From: Armillaria gallica
Lineage: Eukaryota > Basidiomycota > Agaricomycetes > Agaricales > Physalacriaceae
DNA length: 64,000 nucleotides
Assembly (NCBI GenBank): GCA_037576215.1
Contig: JBANDB010000010.1
Location: 992,001 to 1,056,000 of the forward strand
Reading direction: 5' to 3'
Made by a program: the position numbers and the translations under genes
The notes under the pieces: generated by a model
The model's input: only the letters and a program-made list of their open reading frames with translations
Database searches by the model: none
Told to the model about the DNA's origin: nothing
Shown here: piece after piece, positions 54,318 through 64,000 of the stretch
Position numbering within the stretch: the stretch's first letter is position 1
Layout of the letters: every line of letters starts with the position of its first letter

Positions 54318-55828
54318 ATGAAACTGTTTGTATTCTTGGGTCTCCTCGCAGGAGCCTCCTTGGGCTCTACTCAGTCATTGCCCAAGCCCGAAGATCTCCC
54401 TGTTATTCCTGTCCTCCCGGACCCTTTCACGTTCCGTCTGACTAACCAGAGGGTCAACTCCAGGGCGGACTGGCCTGCTCGCAAGAAGGAGATCTTTACC
54501 CTCGTCCAGCAATATTTATACGGCTACTACCCCGAGCGCTCTCTGGAGGCTGTACGCGCTACACGCTCTGGAAACAATCTGACTATCAACGTCTCTGCTG
54601 GCGGAAAGTCTGCGAGTTTTGCTGCAACGCTCTCATTCCCGAGTGATGGCGCCAGTGCATCTCATCCAGTCCCAGTCGTCATCAATCCGGGAGCCATCGA
54701 TAATAATGCCTTCTTGAACTCGGGGGTCGCGCTTGCTACCTTCGACACTAATAGCGTTGCCATTGATTCCACTGCTCGGACTGGAGCTTTCTGGACGCTC
54801 TACGGCAGTAGGGATATCGGTAATTCATCGTTTCGTCAACTCTTAGGCCCCCAATCCCTCTTATCCTTCTTATTTTCATGCAGGAACTCTGACCGCCTGG
54901 GCGTGGGGCTATCATCGCGTTCTGGATGCCATCGAACAAGTTGTACCCGAGATTGATGCAAAGCGTGTTGGCGTTACGGGATGCTCTAGATGGGGTAAAG
55001 GTGCCCTGGCAGCAGGTATCTTTGACGAGAGGGTTCGTTCTTTAAATATCCAATGATTCCACTACTCTTCTAACCATTCATTTGCAGATCACACTGACTA
55101 TGCCCATGTCAAGCGGCGCGGAAGGCATCGGGCCGTGGAGGTTCTACTACGAGAGCCGTGAGTCCCATAATACCTTCGCTTAAAGTTTGACTCATAAGTC
55201 TTTCCAGAGGGTGCGGCGGAAAAGATCCAGAACATTTATGGTGGATTTCCTTACTGGAGCAACACTGTTCTTGGACAATTTGTTAACATTACCGGGAACT
55301 CAAGTCGTCTTCCTTTCGATGCTCATGACTTAGTCTCCCTCGTTGCACCGGTGTGATTCTGCATGTGCTCTATTATCTGTACATCATGCTCATACACGCA
55401 TATTAATCAGCGTTCTATAATCTGGGACGAAGGAAGCGCAGATTGGTGGGTGAGTAAACTGACGATTCCTTGCGCTCGTGTAATCGTAGTCTGATGACCA
55501 CACCGTAGACGAACCCAGAGGGCGTCGCCAGCGTAGTATTTGGCGCATCCAAAGTTGTCTTCAACTGGCTCGGTGTAGGCAGCAACGTCGGTGTACACGT
55601 TCGCCAAGCCCCAGACAACGGCCACTGCGGGCTCTCGGGATAGTAAGCCTCATTTTCCGAACAACATTGGGGGATAAATAATGATCATACTTCCGTAGTT
55701 CTGCCATCCAACCATTCCTGCAGAAATCTTTCTTCGGGACACCTTCGTCGGCCAATTTCAGTGACTTCTCTCCATTCCCTCCCCATCCGGAGGCATACCC
55801 TTGGTCTACCCACCTTCCACCTCAGTGA
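54318..55828 (+). CDS. 4-O-methyl-glucuronoyl methylesterase, CE15
   Basis: A secreted esterase that cuts ester links between lignin and glucuronic acid on xylan. It starts MKLFVFLGLLAGASLGS, a signal peptide; there is no cellulose-binding module before the catalytic domain. The domain opens with LPVIPVLPDPFTFRLTNQRV and has the family block PVPVVINPGAIDNNAFLNSG. The nucleophile elbow is GVTGCSRWGKGALAAG (Ser of G-C-S-R-x-G-K; after a 60-nt intron near 54825). Next are the catalytic Glu region MSSGAEGIGPWRFYYES, APRSIIWDEGSADWW and the catalytic His in DNGHCGLSGY. It ends EAYPWSTHLPPQ with a TGA at 55826-55828. Several short introns. About 390 residues, normal for fungal CE15. All triad residues are visible, so it should be active. 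Confidence 0.92.
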
Positions 55829-56814
55829 TCCGTCAAGCGAAAATGACCTTGCATTCCTATTTGATTTCCAGAAAAGACTCGAACGTGATTGTATAATTAG
55901 GCACATTTCGCTACCATTGAAATGCTATGCTCGTTATCCATAGTTTCCCTCCTCATCGTCTGAATCAAGTGGGCGACTCGTGGATCTATACAAAGTTCAA
56001 GTATCATTCCGGCTATCGTGTCGCCGGTTAATGTTATAACGCGCGCGGCTGAGACGTGTTCCAGCTGATAAGTTTGATGCATGATGAATATCATTAATCT
56101 AACAAAGAAATTATTCCTCGTGATTGATAAGAGTAGAAAGTCATTCCCGCTGAGGCCTATCTATTTTGCGTCGGACTGCTATGTCCCACGTACAGCCATG
56201 CTAAAACAGCCTAGTGCATCAACTATTGATGTCGGAGATCATCAAAAGTCTGTGATACAGAACGTGGGACTTCGACTGCGCAGTTCATTGTGCTAAGGTC
56301 TTAAGTATACAAACGCCGGATATTGAGGCAACTGATCCGTCGGCGTGTCACCCATCGGTATTAAGGTATGGGATGCTATATGTAGTAGGAGCGACTCCGA
56401 GGAAGCTTAGAGGCCTGAAGGCACGTTTTTGGACGAATTTGACAGATGGAGGATGCACATAAGCGGTCAGCAGATTTTATTGTAGATGGATAGTGCCTCC
56501 CTGGCAGGAATTGCTAGCTTGCAGGGGTATCATCATTCTGTCTGCGTACAGTAGTAGTATAGTAGTAGTAGTCGCACTGGCAAGCGGTCCCTAAAAAGGA
56601 AACAGCCAATGTTTTCTGCGCCGTTGCTACCAAGCCGTCAAAATACTTAATAGTAGCATCGCAGACCGCGTAGGACCCCTGCAGCTGTGACTGACATCAT
56701 AGTGGCGGAAACTATGAAGCGTCTCGATCCATACGAAGGGACTAGGATGTATAGAAAGACTAGTGGGGTGAGGGCCATCGCATTCGCGTGGCAGGACCGA
56801 GTCCTATGCTTCTA
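55829..56814. other. Intergenic stretch
   Basis: About 1 kb downstream of CE15. No gene recognised. A short trinucleotide run (about GTAGTAGTATAGTAGTAGTA, near 56546-56568) is present. Confidence 0.35.
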
Positions 56815-57085
56815 TTCATAAGTCGGCCCAGTAGTGCATGAAGACATCGGGTTATTATCTGCATTGCCTCGTATCTGGCACCCCGTCGATGCACCCTTGG
56901 AGACGCGACCGCCTACCCAGTCGTATGCCGTCATTGTAACGCACACGCCTCTGATTGTCTGCATGAAATGATTCTCCGTAATACACGACAGTGACGACAC
57001 CCACTCTATGATAGACTACATGTCCACTGTCCATCAACTACGATCTTTACAGCTTCGTCAGGCTTGGTAGTCGTATACGCGGTGG
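56815..57085 (-). pseudogene. Unrecognised coding-like fragment
   Basis: On the minus strand, a segment with IPLSPITYDDLRGVATAY then KPDEAVKIVVDGQW (about 57120-57020) is followed by GVCVTMTAYDWVGGRVSKGA and CQIRGNADNNPM (about 56960-56830), ending in a stop near 56812. It looks protein-like but does not fit the kinase tail above it, and I do not recognise it. It may be a relic. Confidence 0.3.
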
Positions 57086-57785
57086 CTACGCCACGAAGAT
57101 CGTCATAAGTAATGGGGCTGAGTGGTATGTGTATCTCTTGTACGTGTTTGAACCACAGCTATGGGAAGAACATCCGCCTCCTCTACAACTTTGAGCTTCT
57201 TGATGGATACATCGAAAGGGCAATCGGAGACAAACTGTGGAATGGAGTGAGCGACGACATTGGGATTCAGGAATGCAGACGCACAAGTTGAATACAAGAA
57301 TTGGCCAGTCAGTGGGCTCACCGAGAGCTGTTGTGATCCAAAGTCTTCACCAGTGTAGCATATCATCTGATGGAGCATGAAGTTTGGCTCATCTAGGCCA
57401 TATTTTGGGTATGGTACCTACTTGAAGAGAGCACTGCCATTGATGAGTTAAAGATCTTTGGATATGCGTTCATTGACAAGGCGACGTCGGATAGAAGAGA
57501 ATAACACATACCAAGCATCCGAATGCCCATATGTATGGCTTTCCATCTCACGATCCATCAATAATTATTTCGGGAGGACAATGCGATAAAGGGGAAATTT
57601 CTTCATGACTGCGGGTGTCGATGAGCTGCGCTGCAAGAATAGGTGAGCAAAGAAGCAGCACACGCGACATGTTTGAGGTTACCGCTGTCAAGGTCGGCCA
57701 CCACAAAAATCTGCTGCATGGCCTCTAGCAGAATGAGGATCGGAAGTGGCTGCGAGACCGCGGCATTTACTTACCTATCATGAGA
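57085..57785 (-). pseudogene. SRPK-like protein kinase relic, C-terminal half
   Basis: Minus-strand blocks in kinase order: SQPLPILILLEAMQQIFVVA then DLDSG (about 57770-57690), the activation-segment part, where VADLDSG replaces the usual VADFGSA; SHEEISPLSHCPPEIIIDGS (about 57610-57550), equal to the APE region; KPYIWAFGCLV (WAFGC, subdomain IX); and YGLDEPNFMLHQMICYTGED, QQLSVSPLTGQFLYST and VVEEADVLPIAVVQ (about 57415-57150), the C-lobe. In-frame stops occur (after IIIDGS and after LKHV..). The blocks match the SRPK-like kinases expanded in agaricomycetes. The N-terminal half lies at 58940-59320, beyond the NmrA-like gene. Confidence 0.6.
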
Positions 57786-57789
57786 GTAT

Positions 57790-58661
57790 TCAAGGGGTTG
57801 TCGATGAGATGGGGATGGATGTGAGAAGCCCTCACCGACTACACCACCTTGCTTCCTAGCAATGCTCGCTTCGACGAGGACACGGACTTGACTAACGAGC
57901 GAACGTTGAAGGCTGTGCTCGTGTAGGATACCAGTGGGTACTCCGTAGATAGTCGGAGGGAGAACGATGTATGTCATCACATAACCTGCGTGATGTTTAG
58001 ATCAAGATAGAGACGCGACGAACACGCTGGCAGACCTTCGTTGTCCGCAGTGATAAAGGCGAGGTCGACATTGCGGTGAGGCTGGCTTGGGGGGAGGGTC
58101 TCAAAAAGAGGAATATCGAGGTCCGAGTAGACGACATCGGTGCTATGCAGCCTTCGAGCGTTGTTGGTAAGTTCGCCTGTGCCAGACTATTCGAGAGTTC
58201 AGTATCGTGAGGGTAGTCAATAAGCTGAGCTTACGGCGTGGATGAGGATGGGGGTCTTCCCTGTCTTCTCGTAGTGGGCCTTAGCGCCCTGAAGAATCGC
58301 CTGGGCTGCCGGAAGGTCGTCAGAATCTGCCTGTGGGCTCGTCAGTTTTCTAACGTTGCGAGAGTCAGTGCACTATGCACCGTAGCAAAGATAACGTCGG
58401 CCGCTGCCGCCTGTGCCCTCAATAACGATAAATCAGCGTCGCTTCCGGAGACGGTTTTCAACCCCAAGGCCTCGTATCCAGCAGGAGACCTGGTAGGACG
58501 CAAAAGAATCGTTCTATCGAAATTTTTGGAGTCTTTATGCTCGATAAGACGTGACAGAATCGTGCCTCCAATGTAACCTTTGGTTGTGTCAGTCCTTGTC
58601 AGAAGATATGCAATGGCGACGCACCTGTTGCTCCAGTAAAGAATATTCTGACTTTCGACAT
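57790..58661 (-). CDS. NmrA-like / atypical SDR epimerase, C-terminus missing
   Basis: The start MSKVRIFFTGATG at 58661 is the Rossmann Gly-rich motif. An intron joins it to YIGGTILSRLIEHKDSK. Then ILLRPTRSPAGYEALGLKTV, AAAADVIFATADSDDLPAAQ, AILQGAKAHYEKTGKTPILI HA, SGTGELTNNARR, and after GTCTGC-type introns ITADNEG joined to YVMTYIVLPPTIYGVPTG and VEASIARKQGGVVGEG. These follow the NAD(P)-binding nucleoside-sugar-epimerase-like proteins of fungi. After GEG the family normally continues for roughly 80-100 residues (WPxVHIxDL...). Here only a frame-shifted IHPHLIDNPLNTLMI remains, and then kinase-relic sequence starts. So the gene looks truncated. If still expressed, it would lack the substrate-side C-terminal part. 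Confidence 0.65.
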
Positions 58662-58939
58662 AGTGACGAATGGAAGAAATCGAACAGCCCGATTGTCGTA
58701 TATAAATTGGCGTCGTCTGAACTTCGATGCTCAGTCATCAGGTTACTCCGTCAGCGTCGTTGTTGCTCATAATGGTGTGATATGAGTTGCCGTCGGGTTC
58801 GATGTCGCGGTAGAGAAGAGGTGCAGAAGACGGCGAGAGAGCGAGATCGAATATGATCGAGTACAGGTTGGCCACTGCAGGCGTGACCGTGAATAAGACA
58901 CGAGAGATAAAGAAAAAAAGACATACTTTTGTTCACGTC

Positions 58940-59320
58940 AACATTTGGCCAATGATTCTTGCTTGTCGATGTCTTCGGTGGACATAGTAGTTTCTAAGAA
59001 AATGTTATCGCGCTTCAGATTGGTGTGCATAACCCCACGACAGCTGGGTCCATGAGCGATACCTCGAAATAGGTGCAGGATGATACATTTGGCAAGAGAA
59101 AAAGGAAAGATGTCGCGCTTTGCAAACAGCGACTTCGCGTCTCCGCTGAGAGCCTTGGTGACGAGGGGTGTTGACCTGCGCTGCCGTTGCCGGGAAAGGT
59201 GAAATGGTAAGCTGAAGACAGTATAGACTAGAGCTCCAAGCTCCCAAACGCGACCTCGTTTGATGACGTTGGTATAATGGCCGCTAAGGACCTTGAGGCA
59301 GCAATGGAAGCAAGCGACTG
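58940..59320 (-). pseudogene. SRPK-like protein kinase relic, N-terminal half
   Basis: Minus-strand blocks: VLSGHYTNVIKRGRVWELGA (about 59300-59235), a mutated LP(S/P)P region, GSAGQHPS..TKALSGDAKS-like pieces, LFAKRDIFPFSLAKCIILHL and FRGIAHGPSCRGVMHTNLKR then DNIFLETTMSTEDID (about 59110-58960). This is the SRPK-like family's catalytic-loop region; HTNLKRDN stands where H-T-D-L-K-x-D-N is expected, so the catalytic Asp is lost, and a stop follows shortly. Sequence before 59320 (ATP-binding lobe) was not found. Another weak minus-strand frame at 58751-58936 separates it from the NmrA-like gene. Confidence 0.65.
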
Positions 59321-60685
59321 GAATTCACAGAAACCGTAAATTAATCCCACATTGAGCTGAAGGAAAGGATCGGAGGATGAGGTCGGGCAAAGGCGGGACG
59401 AATAATTCCCACGATAAGCTCAGGCGAATGAGGCGGCAAATGCCGTGATTCCCCAGATAGAATTTCCCACGGTAAGTTCAGGTTTGCATAATGACCGAAA
59501 TCCTAGATACATAGGACTCGGAAAGTATGTGTAAATAGACATTCAAAGAGGCTAATGTCTGTACAATGTTCCCTCGAAGCGGGAGGTACATAAGCAGGGA
59601 CCATCACAAATATACCGAGAATGCGATGCACACTTTTAGGCGAGCGAAGTGCTCAGAGCAATCTTGCACTTCAAGCTTCAGAAGCTTCAAGGTCTACGTC
59701 TCCGAAAAAAGATCTCGGCAGTGCAAGGTCAACGTGACCCATATGCATATGGTGCTACTTCAATGAATGTCATCATGTCAGCGTCACAATACCGACACAA
59801 CCGGAAAAGTTCATGTGAGACAATTAATGTCTCCTCAGTGCAGGACAGAGCCTGAGGCCTGGGCCTGAGGTTCGGTGTACATGAAGGAAATGCAGCGTCG
59901 AGGCGCAACGCTAGTAAATCCAGGGCGTCGATGACACATGTAGTTACAGCGCAAACTAGAATCACTGCAGGGCAGCGAAGCTGGATAGCAGGTTCAAACG
60001 CCACGGCATAACACGGAGGGTCTGAACTGTACCACAACTGAAAGCAGTCGTTGTTGTATGGTGTATTAATGCAATAAGAGCGAATACGTGGGGGCAAAGT
60101 GTGATCCAGGTGCAGGGCAGCGAACGAACATTCTGAGACCTTTTCAGCAAGAGCGAAAAGAGGGGGTAAAATGTTGCGCCAGCCAAAAATGCACCCTTCC
60201 GGTGATCAAAAAAAGGTGCCAGCCAAGTATCGTGTACGTATTGCAAGTATAAGTGTGAGTGGGAGATGAAAAAGGGAGGAACAGTAAATCGATGGTGGTA
60301 GTCCGTATTTACTTCCAGTGCAACTCCAACGTTGCGCCGGGGGCGGCCCTTCCGGCCCGGTCCCTGAGAAAATGACGTCACGCAAATAGCAACCTTTCGG
60401 TCCTCAGTCTATCTTAGCCATTTACGTTCTCGGTCTGAGCGTCGCTAAGGCCTTCATTTTAACTGCCGTTCAAGGTGAACCATCGTCTGTGTTTGCATTT
60501 TCTAGCTCGCAAAGGCTTCAGGTAAGTTTCATTGTCATTCAAATACAAAGACAGGCTGGCTTACTACCATTGTACGGTAGCCTTTGTCTTGCATAAACAT
60601 ACACGGCTCTTGATGTTGTCGAACATTATATATTAATGAACAAGTACGGAGGCATTGGCGTTTCATTCCTCTCCTATCGACTGAC
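59321..60685. other. 1.4-kb stretch without a gene, with a degenerate 60-bp repeat
   Basis: No gene recognised. At 59341-59495 the motif (A/T)TCCCACRNTRAGYTSAGG occurs three times about 60 bp apart (see repeat entry). From 60360 to 60680 there is probably the promoter and leader of the PH-domain gene, with a TATATTAATG near 60628. Confidence 0.4.
59341..59495. repeat. Imperfect tandem repeat, about 60-bp unit, 2.5 copies
   Basis: The anchors CCCAC at 59346, 59408 and 59466 are each followed by a related TTGAGCTGAAGG / GATAAGCTCAGG / GGTAAGTTCAGG. The sequence between anchors is also similar (GATGAGGTCGGGCAAAGGCGGGACG versus GAATGAGGCGGCAAATGCCG). Spacing 62 and 58 bp. Function unknown. Confidence 0.5.
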
Positions 60686-63600
60686 ATGGATTCCGAGCTT
60701 AGGCGAACCATCTCTCACTCCACAGTAGGATCCTCTGCCTCGCAGGTTATACAGACATCAGAAGATGTCCACGTACATCGACGTGTCTTCATTGGTCCCA
60801 TGCCGGAGAAGCTAATCTCCGGCGACGCTGCTATGGATCAAGAAGAAGAAAGGGATCTCAGCCAACTCGTGAAGGATACCGCCTATAGATTCTTTCTCTT
60901 AGGTGGCGGAAACCCAGATGAATGGGGCGAAAGCAACGAGTCCAGCGTGCGCGAAGAGATGCTCAGCAAATGGCGCGAGAGTGACTGGGGCACCGTCTGG
61001 AGTCGAAAAATTGCCGCCTCAAGCACAGGTCCGGATCAAAAATGGGTAGGTTCAAGCTTTGAAGTGGGAAGCTTTCTCGGCGTAAACGTTCTTGAATCTA
61101 TGGAGGCTGTCGCGTCTGCACGTTCTAGTCGAAAGGGCTTGTCCGACGTACACCTGCCATTAATACTGGAAGATGAGGCTGAACAGTTGCCATCATCGGC
61201 GTTACCTGTCGAGGATTCTACCGCGGCGTCTGCCAAAGAACCCTTTGTCACGGCACCTTTCGAACCTAACCCCAGTACATCTTCCAGACCACCTCCCGTC
61301 TCAACTTACGAGGATTCTAAAAACTTCGTAACGGCTAGCACCTCACTACTGCCGCCGCTGGAGAATGGCGCCGCATCCGGCTCGTCTGATGGTGATAACC
61401 ATAGTGCATCTTCAGTTACTGCGCTTCTAGGACGACCTGCTGCTGCTAGGAATAGGACATCCTCGAGTAAGGCCTACTCAGATGTAATTCCTAGACCTAT
61501 CATCAAGATGCCATCGTTTGTCAAAAGCGATACTTTGACCAGTAGCAAAAGCAAGGGAAAGCAAAAGGTTCACTACGCAGAACCTGTGCTCACTCCTATA
61601 CCAAACCCATCAGTTATTCCAGACCCGTGTCCCGTTGCTCCAGAAGAAGTATTGGAACGATGCGGGGAAGCGGTAGAGGAGACAAGTGCAGGAGCAATGG
61701 CCACCACAGCTGCGTATGCAGATTCGGACGACGAGTGGGGCGACGTTATTATGAGAGACCGGATGCTCGTGCGCGTCAGCTACACAGAGTCTGAATCTCT
61801 TGAGCCTCAATTCGACGAGTACCAGCACCGGATGACGAGTGGCCTGCGCCATGAAAACTGGGCTGAATTCATGGCTGTTTGGAGGCGAGATTCCATTGAA
61901 CTTTACGAAGATTACGTATGTATATTCTCGCTTCATGCTCATATAATGTCCTGATTGTCATTCAGACCATTCCGGGGAAGGAGCGTTTGACGGGGCACAA
62001 GCACCTTGCGTTTGTCGTTCCGCTCAAATCAGGACGAACGCGACTATCCTTATATTCGTTTGCTGATTTAACATTTTGCATCACTTGCCCACCCACCCCT
62101 ACATACAACGGTACTTCAAAATCCCGAGCTTTTTTTCACATAGCAAGAGCAGGCACCAACATTTTCGTCTTCAAGCCCAAAAATAGATCAAGGGGCCAGG
62201 ATTGGATGTGGCAGCTGTGGTAACTCGTGTCTCCGAATTGGAAGAATGCCATGCAAACACGTTGACGTCTTTATTCTAGGCGCCACATCGGAGGCCAAGT
62301 CCCACCTATGATCGAGGTTCGCAATCCAACTCTGGACGCGAAAGTCAAAATAGATGTCCCAACGATCACCACCGTTGAAGGATATAGCAGGATGTTCACG
62401 CGGACTAATGTCATCGCCCTCTGTTTGCAATCATTTCGCAAAGTTCCCGATTGGAAAGAGGTCATTGAGCGAGAGATCGGTTCGGGCAAAGTTTTAGAGC
62501 TTGCGTGGCGGATGGATACCAATCTAGATTGGGTATGGCTCGAGGATGACGTGTATGGGCAACAAAGAGGCTGGGTGGTTCTCTGTGGATTGGCATTCAA
62601 GCAGGTAAATCTGATGCATTCGCCAAAATTCAAAATTGACACCTTCGCCAATAGGCCCATCTCGAAATTCGTCTTGGGAATCACTATCCCGCTCGTATCG
62701 CCAAACCCCTGGTTCATGGCGACACAGGAACAGAGGACCCTTTTTACCACGAACCTCCCGGTATTGAGGGATACCTCTCCCGCATCAAGCCGAACACGCA
62801 ACTGAAACAGCGTGTATACATGACCACGCACGATGGAAATCTCTTTACTCTTCCTACTTTGAAAGCGCATCCTCCATCACCATTTCCCACCAGAGAGACT
62901 GAAAATTACGCTCAGAAATTGAACAAGCGCGAGGTCGAGCGAGGAGCGTTACAGATTCTGGATGCTATTGCAGTTGCTGATTTGAGGAGTATAATAACTG
63001 TACGGCGGGCATTCCAGATTGTTCCTCCGCACACCCACGTCGAGGTTGATCCATCCGGAACCCCAGATAGACGCGGGGATGCCAATTCTTCGTGGATGAA
63101 TGTCTGGTCTCAGTCAAGCGCAGAGGAAAGCAGCCACAGTGATGATGAGGACGAGGGAGGAGAAGACGCCATCAACAAAGCCTTGGACAAACCTCACCTA
63201 AGAATGAAGCGTTCCTTCGAGCTTCTTCTGAAAAACGGTCATGTCATCAGGTTTGAAGTAGGTATCATATTGTTTCAATAATATCCAATTACTCACGTTT
63301 GATCAGTGCTATTCTCGCAGATTCGCGCTGGAGTGGATAAACAGATTGCGATCCTTGGTCTCCTACTGGAAGTTGCGACACAAGGCAGATGCCAAGGACG
63401 AAATGGATGTTTCTGCAGCGCGCAGGTCACGGTTGACGCCTCAAATGCATGTATGCGATGAAGGGGAAGACATACCTCCGACGGCGCCTCCGGATCCGGG
63501 TGCGCCTTTGCCAGCTCTTACCTCCTTGTACAACTGGTGCGTTCTGGAAGGTTGTAAGACCATCATAAGAGGAGGTAAAATACATATGCGGCGGGGACTC

Positions 63601-64000
63601 AGTGGGCAATTCAAGTTGGCTATTCCTTTCAATCCAAGTTTTGTCTATTCTTACACTGATATAGGCTCGTCCAAATGATCCTCGTTTCCGGGAGTCTGTG
63701 TTTGTTTCGCATCAAACCGCACTCGGCCCTGTATAATGCCAAGCATAAGAAGATCCTAATGTCGGATGCGTACATATGTTCGGGTTATTTTGCGGCGCTG
63801 GCACTCCCCCAAGGTCAATACGATCCTGATTCTAACAGTGTTCCGCGCCATTATCAGGACGGTTTGGAAGCTGACGACCCGGAAGAGGATACGCTGTTCG
63901 TGATCTGGTATCGTCCCCACAGCGATACGGATGCGGTGCCCTCATTGTCAGCAAAACACAAACTAGTCGTTTTTCGGACACGAAACAAATTAGAGCGCGA
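60686..64000 (+). CDS. Mug56/Spo71-like PH-domain protein (3' end outside window)
   Basis: The start MDSELRRTISHSTVGSSASQ at 60686. The first exon (422 codons) is mostly disordered with an N-terminal helical part (DLSQLVKDTAYRFFLLGGGN; KWRESDWGTVWSRK) and ends in LRHENWAEFMAVWRRDSIEL then YEDY, the start of a PH-like domain that continues after the intron as TIPGKERLTGHKHLAFVVPL, SRAFFHIARAGTNIFVFKPK and DWMWQLW. Later exons contain VEVRNPTLDAKVKIDVP-like sequence, then RVYMTTHDGNLFTLPTLKAH, RSFELLLKNGHVIRFE, YSRRFALEWINRLRSLVSYW, and GSLCLFRIKPHSALYN near 63700. This fits the Spo71/Mug56 family with two PH-type domains, in yeasts needed for prospore-membrane growth. Introns near 61913, 62225, 62605, 63260 and 63600. 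It runs off the right edge in frame. Confidence 0.75.

Overview
The window looks like a chromosome segment from an agaricomycete (mushroom-forming basidiomycete). Most genes carry many short introns (about 45-80 nt, GT...AG), intergenic spacers are short, and the gene content includes basidiomycete-typical families: a DUF6534-type multi-span membrane protein, an SRPK-like kinase relic, an OTT_1508-like deaminase, and a CE15 glucuronoyl esterase that suggests a plant-biomass-degrading lifestyle. Because of the introns, most genes had to be pieced together from reading-frame fragments, family similarity recalled from memory and plausible splice sites. Exon borders are therefore approximate unless stated.

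Layout. 1-995: 3' end of an unrecognised Pro/Ser-rich protein (+). 1183-10390: PRP8, the spliceosome core protein (-). 10869-12632: F-box protein (-). 12633-14914: no gene that I can assemble, with some coding-like pieces. 14915-16370: FSH-type serine hydrolase (-). 16371-18835: decayed coding relics, including a fragment of a second mitochondrial K+/H+ exchange (KHE) gene. 18836-19955: the intact KHE1-like gene (-). 20387-24953: SMC6 (-). 25180-26347: ZIP zinc transporter (+), divergent from SMC6. 26481-28317: branched-chain alpha-keto acid dehydrogenase E1 alpha (-). 28698-30327: single-pass membrane protein (+). 30662-30967: 83-residue basic protein (-). 31491-33058: deaminase-like protein (+). 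33285-35365: CAX Ca2+/H+ exchanger (-). 35605-36609: COQ5 (-). 36749-37315: mitochondrial ribosomal protein mL58 (+). 37634-40411: cullin-1 (+). 40931-43128: DUF6534-type membrane protein made of many very small exons (+). 43361-44983: Rtt109 histone acetyltransferase (+). 47241-49444: disordered coiled-coil protein (+). 49952-51010: Fcf2 (+). About 51690-52880: decayed POB3 (FACT subunit) copy (+). 54318-55828: CE15 esterase (+). 57080-59320: a decayed SRPK-like kinase whose two halves flank a C-terminally truncated NmrA-like epimerase gene (-). 60686-64000: Mug56/Spo71-like PH-domain protein (+), running off the right edge.

Working together. This is a mostly housekeeping region: splicing (PRP8), DNA repair and chromatin (SMC6, RTT109, POB3 relic), rRNA processing (FCF2), ubiquitination (CUL1 and an F-box protein), mitochondrial function (COQ5, mL58, BCKDHA, KHE1) and metal/ion transport (ZIP, CAX). 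I see no operon-like or biosynthetic cluster logic. The least ordinary parts are the relic-rich islands at 16.4-18.8 kb, 51.7-52.9 kb and 56.8-59.3 kb, the 17-nt micro-exon carrying the catalytic serine of the FSH hydrolase, and the deaminase-like protein. I found no convincing new multi-gene system.
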